NCBI GenBank assembly: GCA_964478455.1
Contig: CAYZJD010000161.1
Location: 1-9,708 of the forward strand
DNA: 9,708 nt
Source: CAYZJD01 sp964478455
GTDB lineage: Bacteria; Acidobacteriota; Terriglobia; Bryobacterales; Bryobacteraceae
Reading direction: 5' to 3'
Each line of letters begins with the position of its first letter. Position 1 is the first letter of the stretch. Position numbers and translations under genes: made by a program. This document shows, in pieces, positions 5,155 to 9,708 of the stretch. A model generated the notes under the pieces. That model saw only the letters and a program-made list of their open reading frames with translations. It made no database searches and was not told where the DNA came from.

Positions 5155-6182
5155 CAGAGCCAGCCACGTTTTCGGCTGAAAAGCAGGATCGCCACTATCA
5201 GGCCGGCGGTCATGCCGCACACCGCAAGGAAGCCCCCCGCCGCGCTCCCGAAAGGAATGCCACCCACGTTCATTCCCCAGGCGCCGAACACGCAGCCGGC
5301 AATGCCCACCGTCACCGCGACGACCGTGAGCGTCTTCATGGTCACGTTCAGACGGTTGGAAATCACCGTGAGGTACGCGTCCAGGACGCCGGTGGCCACG
5401 TCACGTTGAATCTCCAGGACATCCAGGATCCTCAGAATGTGGTCGTACACATCCCGGAAGTAAACGGCAGCGTTGCCGGAGAACATCGGGTGATCGCGGC
5501 GCAGGAAGACATTGAAGGTCTCCCGCAGCGGATATACCGCGCGGCGAAGCTGGAACAAGGTTCTCTTGAGCCTTAGCAGGTCCTGGAGGTTATCTCGCCG
5601 GGACGCGGAGAAGACCTCCTCCTCGGCCTCGTCCAAGTCGTCTTCTATGGCATCGATGATGGGGAAGTACGCATCGATGATCGCGTCCATCACCGTATAG
5701 ATCAGGAAGCCCACGCCTTCCCGCAGCATGGCTCCCCCGCGCGTCCAGCGAGAGTAGGCTTCCTCCAGGGCCGGAAGCCGGCCCCGGTGGACGGACACAA
5801 GATAGTTTCTTCCGACGAAGAGGTCCACCTCGATGGGCCGCACGCTGGCGGCGTCGTCGCCAGGCACCACCCCGTAAGCCACGACGAAGATGTAGCTCTT
5901 GTACTCGTCGACCTTGGGACGCTGCTGCCCCTTCGCCACATCCTCCAAGGCCAGCGGGTGGAAGCCGAACTCCTCCAGCAGCATGGATAACTCCGCCGGC
6001 CCAGGATCCTCGATATCCACCCACACCAGGTTGCCGGCAGCCCGTATGTACTCGCCGATCTGATCCGCAGGAACATCCCGCTCGAGGGACACACCCTCCA
6101 GGCAAGCTACCGTCCTGACCTTTGGTTCGCCAGGTGGACGCTCAAAATTGACCGCCGCCGCAACCTCTTCGTGTCGCCTCAT
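5154..6182 (-). CDS. corA: CorA-family divalent cation channel
   Basis: The protein has 342 residues, normal for CorA. A large cytoplasmic domain (about 1-250) contains LVWVDIEDP and HPLALEDV, which are typical of the family, and a very acidic helix (DAIEDDLDEAEEE). A long stalk helix runs into TM1 (about 284-302), ending in the signature G303-M-N305. A short periplasmic loop, TM2 (about 315-335) and a basic SRKRGWL tail follow. CorA pentamers let Mg2+ (also Co2+ or Ni2+) into the cytoplasm. Here the loop after GMN reads VGGIPFG and lacks the acidic MPEL found in classical CorA; it looks more like loops in ZntB-type relatives, so the ion is uncertain. The ATG lies 2 nt after the kinase stop (TAA-GG-ATG), with GGGAG about 9 nt upstream inside the kinase gene. 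It is almost certainly co-transcribed with the kinase and the response regulator, an unusual setting for corA. Confidence 0.93.
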   Translation of the reverse strand: MRRHEEVAAAVNFERPPGEPKVRTVACLEGVSLERDVPADQIGEYIRAAGNLVWVDIEDPGPAELSMLLEEFGFHPLALEDVAKGQQRPKVDEYKSYIFVVAYGVVPGDDAASVRPIEVDLFVGRNYLVSVHRGRLPALEEAYSRWTRGGAMLREGVGFLIYTVMDAIIDAYFPIIDAIEDDLDEAEEEVFSASRRDNLQDLLRLKRTLFQLRRAVYPLRETFNVFLRRDHPMFSGNAAVYFRDVYDHILRILDVLEIQRDVATGVLDAYLTVISNRLNVTMKTLTVVAVTVGIAGCVFGAWGMNVGGIPFGSAAGGFLAVCGMTAGLIVAILLFSRKRGWL

Positions 6183-6184
6183 CC

Positions 6185-9625
<3,441 letters not shown>

Positions 9626-9642
9626 CTGCCGGCCCCCAGCGA

Positions 9643-9648
9643 ATTATA
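9643..9648 (-). promoter_or_regulatory. Candidate -10 box for the kinase operon
   Basis: The minus strand has a perfect TATAAT ending 17 nt before the kinase ATG, with a start expected near 9636 and a leader of about 11 nt. No good -35 (GGCGAT at 17-nt spacing) and no TG extension is present. The box overlaps the TAA that ends a possible upstream reading frame, so it may be coincidental. Confidence 0.35.
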
Positions 9649-9708
9649 GCGCCGCGGGCTGATCGATCGCCCGCCAGTGTTTCAGCATGCTCCCCGGCGC
9701 CGAGGAGC
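9644..9708 (-). CDS. Possible C-terminal end of an upstream gene (partial)
   Basis: Entering from the right edge, the minus strand encodes SSAPGSMLKHWRAIDQPAAL and then TAA (9646-9644). The composition is plausible for a protein C-terminus, and a gene ending 18 nt before the kinase would fit the tight packing of this operon. Only 21 codons are visible and no family can be named. The competing view is that this is a promoter region, since the stop lies inside a TATAAT. One other minus-strand frame is also open here but runs on antisense-like through the kinase gene. Confidence 0.27.
   Translation of the reverse strand, partial: SSAPGSMLKHWRAIDQPAAL

Overview
The window is high-GC bacterial DNA (by eye a little over 60% G+C) that is almost fully coding. 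It carries signalling and envelope genes and shows no mobile element, CRISPR array, tRNA or rRNA. The GAF-GAF-PAS hybrid kinase, the AsmA-like protein, the PAS-type sigma-54 activator and the very small CxxCH protein together resemble Acidobacteriota of the Solibacter/Bryobacter type. That placement is inferred from gene style, not from a marker gene.

Left unit, about 1-1045, minus strand. Three small genes read leftwards: a 73-residue secreted c-type cytochrome-like protein, a 154-residue degenerate receiver (pseudo-receiver) protein with a proline-rich tail, and the first 77 residues of a membrane protein that leaves the window. A TTGGC-N7-TTGCT sequence (1070-1086) just upstream is an exact match to the core sigma-54 -24/-12 pattern and would start the mRNA 14 nt before the cytochrome ATG.

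Divergent regulator, 1340-2680, plus strand. This is a sigma-54-dependent activator (PAS, AAA+, Fis-type HTH) whose PAS domain carries a four-cysteine cluster. It has its own extended -10 promoter (TGCTATACT). The simplest reading is that a redox- or metal-sensing activator drives the divergent cytochrome unit. Two dyads lie in the shared 294-nt intergenic region.

Right unit, 9625 down to 2686, minus strand. It encodes a 1146-residue hybrid histidine kinase (GAF-GAF-PAS-HisKA-HATPase-REC-REC-HPt). Two nucleotides later comes a CorA-family divalent cation channel. After 12 nt comes a response regulator that starts with TTG behind a near-perfect Shine-Dalgarno and has a coiled coil plus a HisKA-like segment lacking the phosphoacceptor His. 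After a 128-nt gap with its own possible sigma-54 promoter comes an AsmA-like envelope protein. The channel lying inside the kinase-regulator transcription unit suggests a link between divalent cation transport and the phosphorelay.

The two best candidates for something undescribed are (1) the Cys-cluster PAS activator with its sigma-54-driven cytochrome/pseudo-receiver/membrane-protein unit, and (2) the kinase-CorA-REC/dead-HisKA operon. All functional links are inferred from gene order and motifs.
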